From an uncultured Collinsella sp. (GTDB lineage Bacteria > Actinomycetota > Coriobacteriia > Coriobacteriales > Coriobacteriaceae), in contig CAKUGH010000004.1 of the NCBI GenBank assembly GCA_934654605.1, positions 1 through 60,256 of the forward strand: a stretch of DNA of 60,256 nucleotides, in the 5' to 3' direction. Positions 59,922-60,256 of the stretch are shown in pieces. How positions within the stretch are numbered: position 1 is the stretch's first letter; every line of letters starts with the position of its first letter. The notes below the pieces were generated by a model. It did no database searches. It saw only the letters and a list, made by a program, of their open reading frames with translations, and had not been told where the DNA came from. The position numbers and the translations under genes were made by a program.

Positions 59922-60256
59922 ATGTTGTTGTGTCCCGTTTGCCATGAGCCATTGGTGGACGACGAGCGTGGGGCTGCATGTGCGGGTGGGCATCGGTTCG
60001 ATCGTGCGCGCGAGGGCTACCTGTACCTGTTGCGCTCGTCCAAGAGCGGCGACTCCATGGGCGATCCCAAGTCGCAGGCGCGCAGCCGTCGCGACTTTCT
60101 GAATCGCGACTACTATGCGCCATTGCGCGATGCGATGGTCGAGCTGGTGCGCGAACGAGCGGCTGAGTGCGGGGCGTCCACGGGCAAGTCGCTGACCCTG
60201 CTCGATATTTGCTGTGGTGAGGGGTATTACACAAGCGCTATGGGCTCGGTGCCGAA
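59922..60256 (+). CDS. RlmA-like 23S rRNA (guanine-N1) methyltransferase, N-terminal part
   Basis: The reading frame opens at ATG 59922, seven bases after AAGGAG, and runs off the window after 111 codons. The N-terminus has the zinc site C4-x2-C7 (LLCPVCHEPL) with C20 and H24 (CAGGHRFD), followed by FDRAREGYLYLL and SMGDPKSQARSRRDFL. These are the signatures of RlmA/TlrB methyltransferases. The SAM motif LLDICCGEGYYT appears at the end. It methylates G745 or G748 of 23S rRNA, depending on subtype; the G748 type can confer tylosin resistance. Subtype cannot be told from this part. Confidence 0.85.
   Translation, partial: MLLCPVCHEPLVDDERGAACAGGHRFDRAREGYLYLLRSSKSGDSMGDPKSQARSRRDFLNRDYYAPLRDAMVELVRERAAECGASTGKSLTLLDICCGEGYYTSAMGSVP

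Overview
The window is about 60 kb of GC-rich, tightly packed bacterial chromosome. There are no rRNA or tRNA genes, no phage or transposase genes and no CRISPR array that I can see. The gene set fits a strictly anaerobic gut actinobacterium of the Coriobacteriia, most like Collinsella. The reasons are GC-biased codons that leave multi-kilobase antisense open frames, Gram-positive style lipoproteins, an LAxTG-type wall protein, several MATE pumps, an ACGX-type radical SAM peptide system, a CD1871A-type small CXXC protein and a SirTM/macrodomain pair. The genus is inferred, not proven.

Layout. 1-7.6 kb: three 'orphan' ATPase genes (one partial), each with its own set of promoter-proximal repeats, around a minus-strand parE-parC topoisomerase operon. 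7.9-11.3 kb: a lipoprotein, a DUF6323/DUF6179-like pair and an XRE repressor/membrane-protein operon. 11.4-16.9 kb: a 1449-residue surface protein with an LAGTG sorting signal and a LuxR-type regulator. 17.1-21.1 kb: an OmpR-type two-component system divergent from a redox operon (CXXC peptide, polyferredoxin membrane protein, TlpA-like lipoprotein). 21.3-24.5 kb: a fused ABC/FtsX exporter with a very large external domain. 25.7-31 kb: an aldo/keto reductase, cupin and MATE operon with a divergent LysR regulator. 31-33.6 kb: a Dus enzyme and a SirTM-macrodomain ADP-ribosylation pair. 33.7-36.2 kb: an HxlR regulator divergent from an ACGX peptide, a flavin/ferredoxin protein and a radical SAM/SPASM maturase. 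36.4-39.7 kb: glutaredoxin, an XRE-TipAS regulator, TrmO and a MalY/PatB lyase. 39.9-46.3 kb: two periplasmic-binding-protein-linked hybrid kinases, one split and one fused. 46.6-52 kb: ion channels, a LOG protein, a methyltransferase and a GntR-regulated ABC exporter. 52-60.3 kb: RF3, a queuosine-precursor transporter behind a preQ1-like leader, an SDR, Ung, a DMT exporter with a divergent LysR, a second MATE pump and the start of an RlmA-like methyltransferase.

Several palindromic intergenic repeat families are scattered through the window. One is built on TGTGACAAAGGG, one on TAGTCATTGGGGA and one on GGGGACNNTCC; there is also a 188-bp foldback element. The strongest candidate for a poorly described system is the ACGX peptide/radical SAM locus (34.3-36.2 kb). 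The redox operon with its own two-component system (18.3-21.1 kb) and the operator-bearing orphan ATPases come next.
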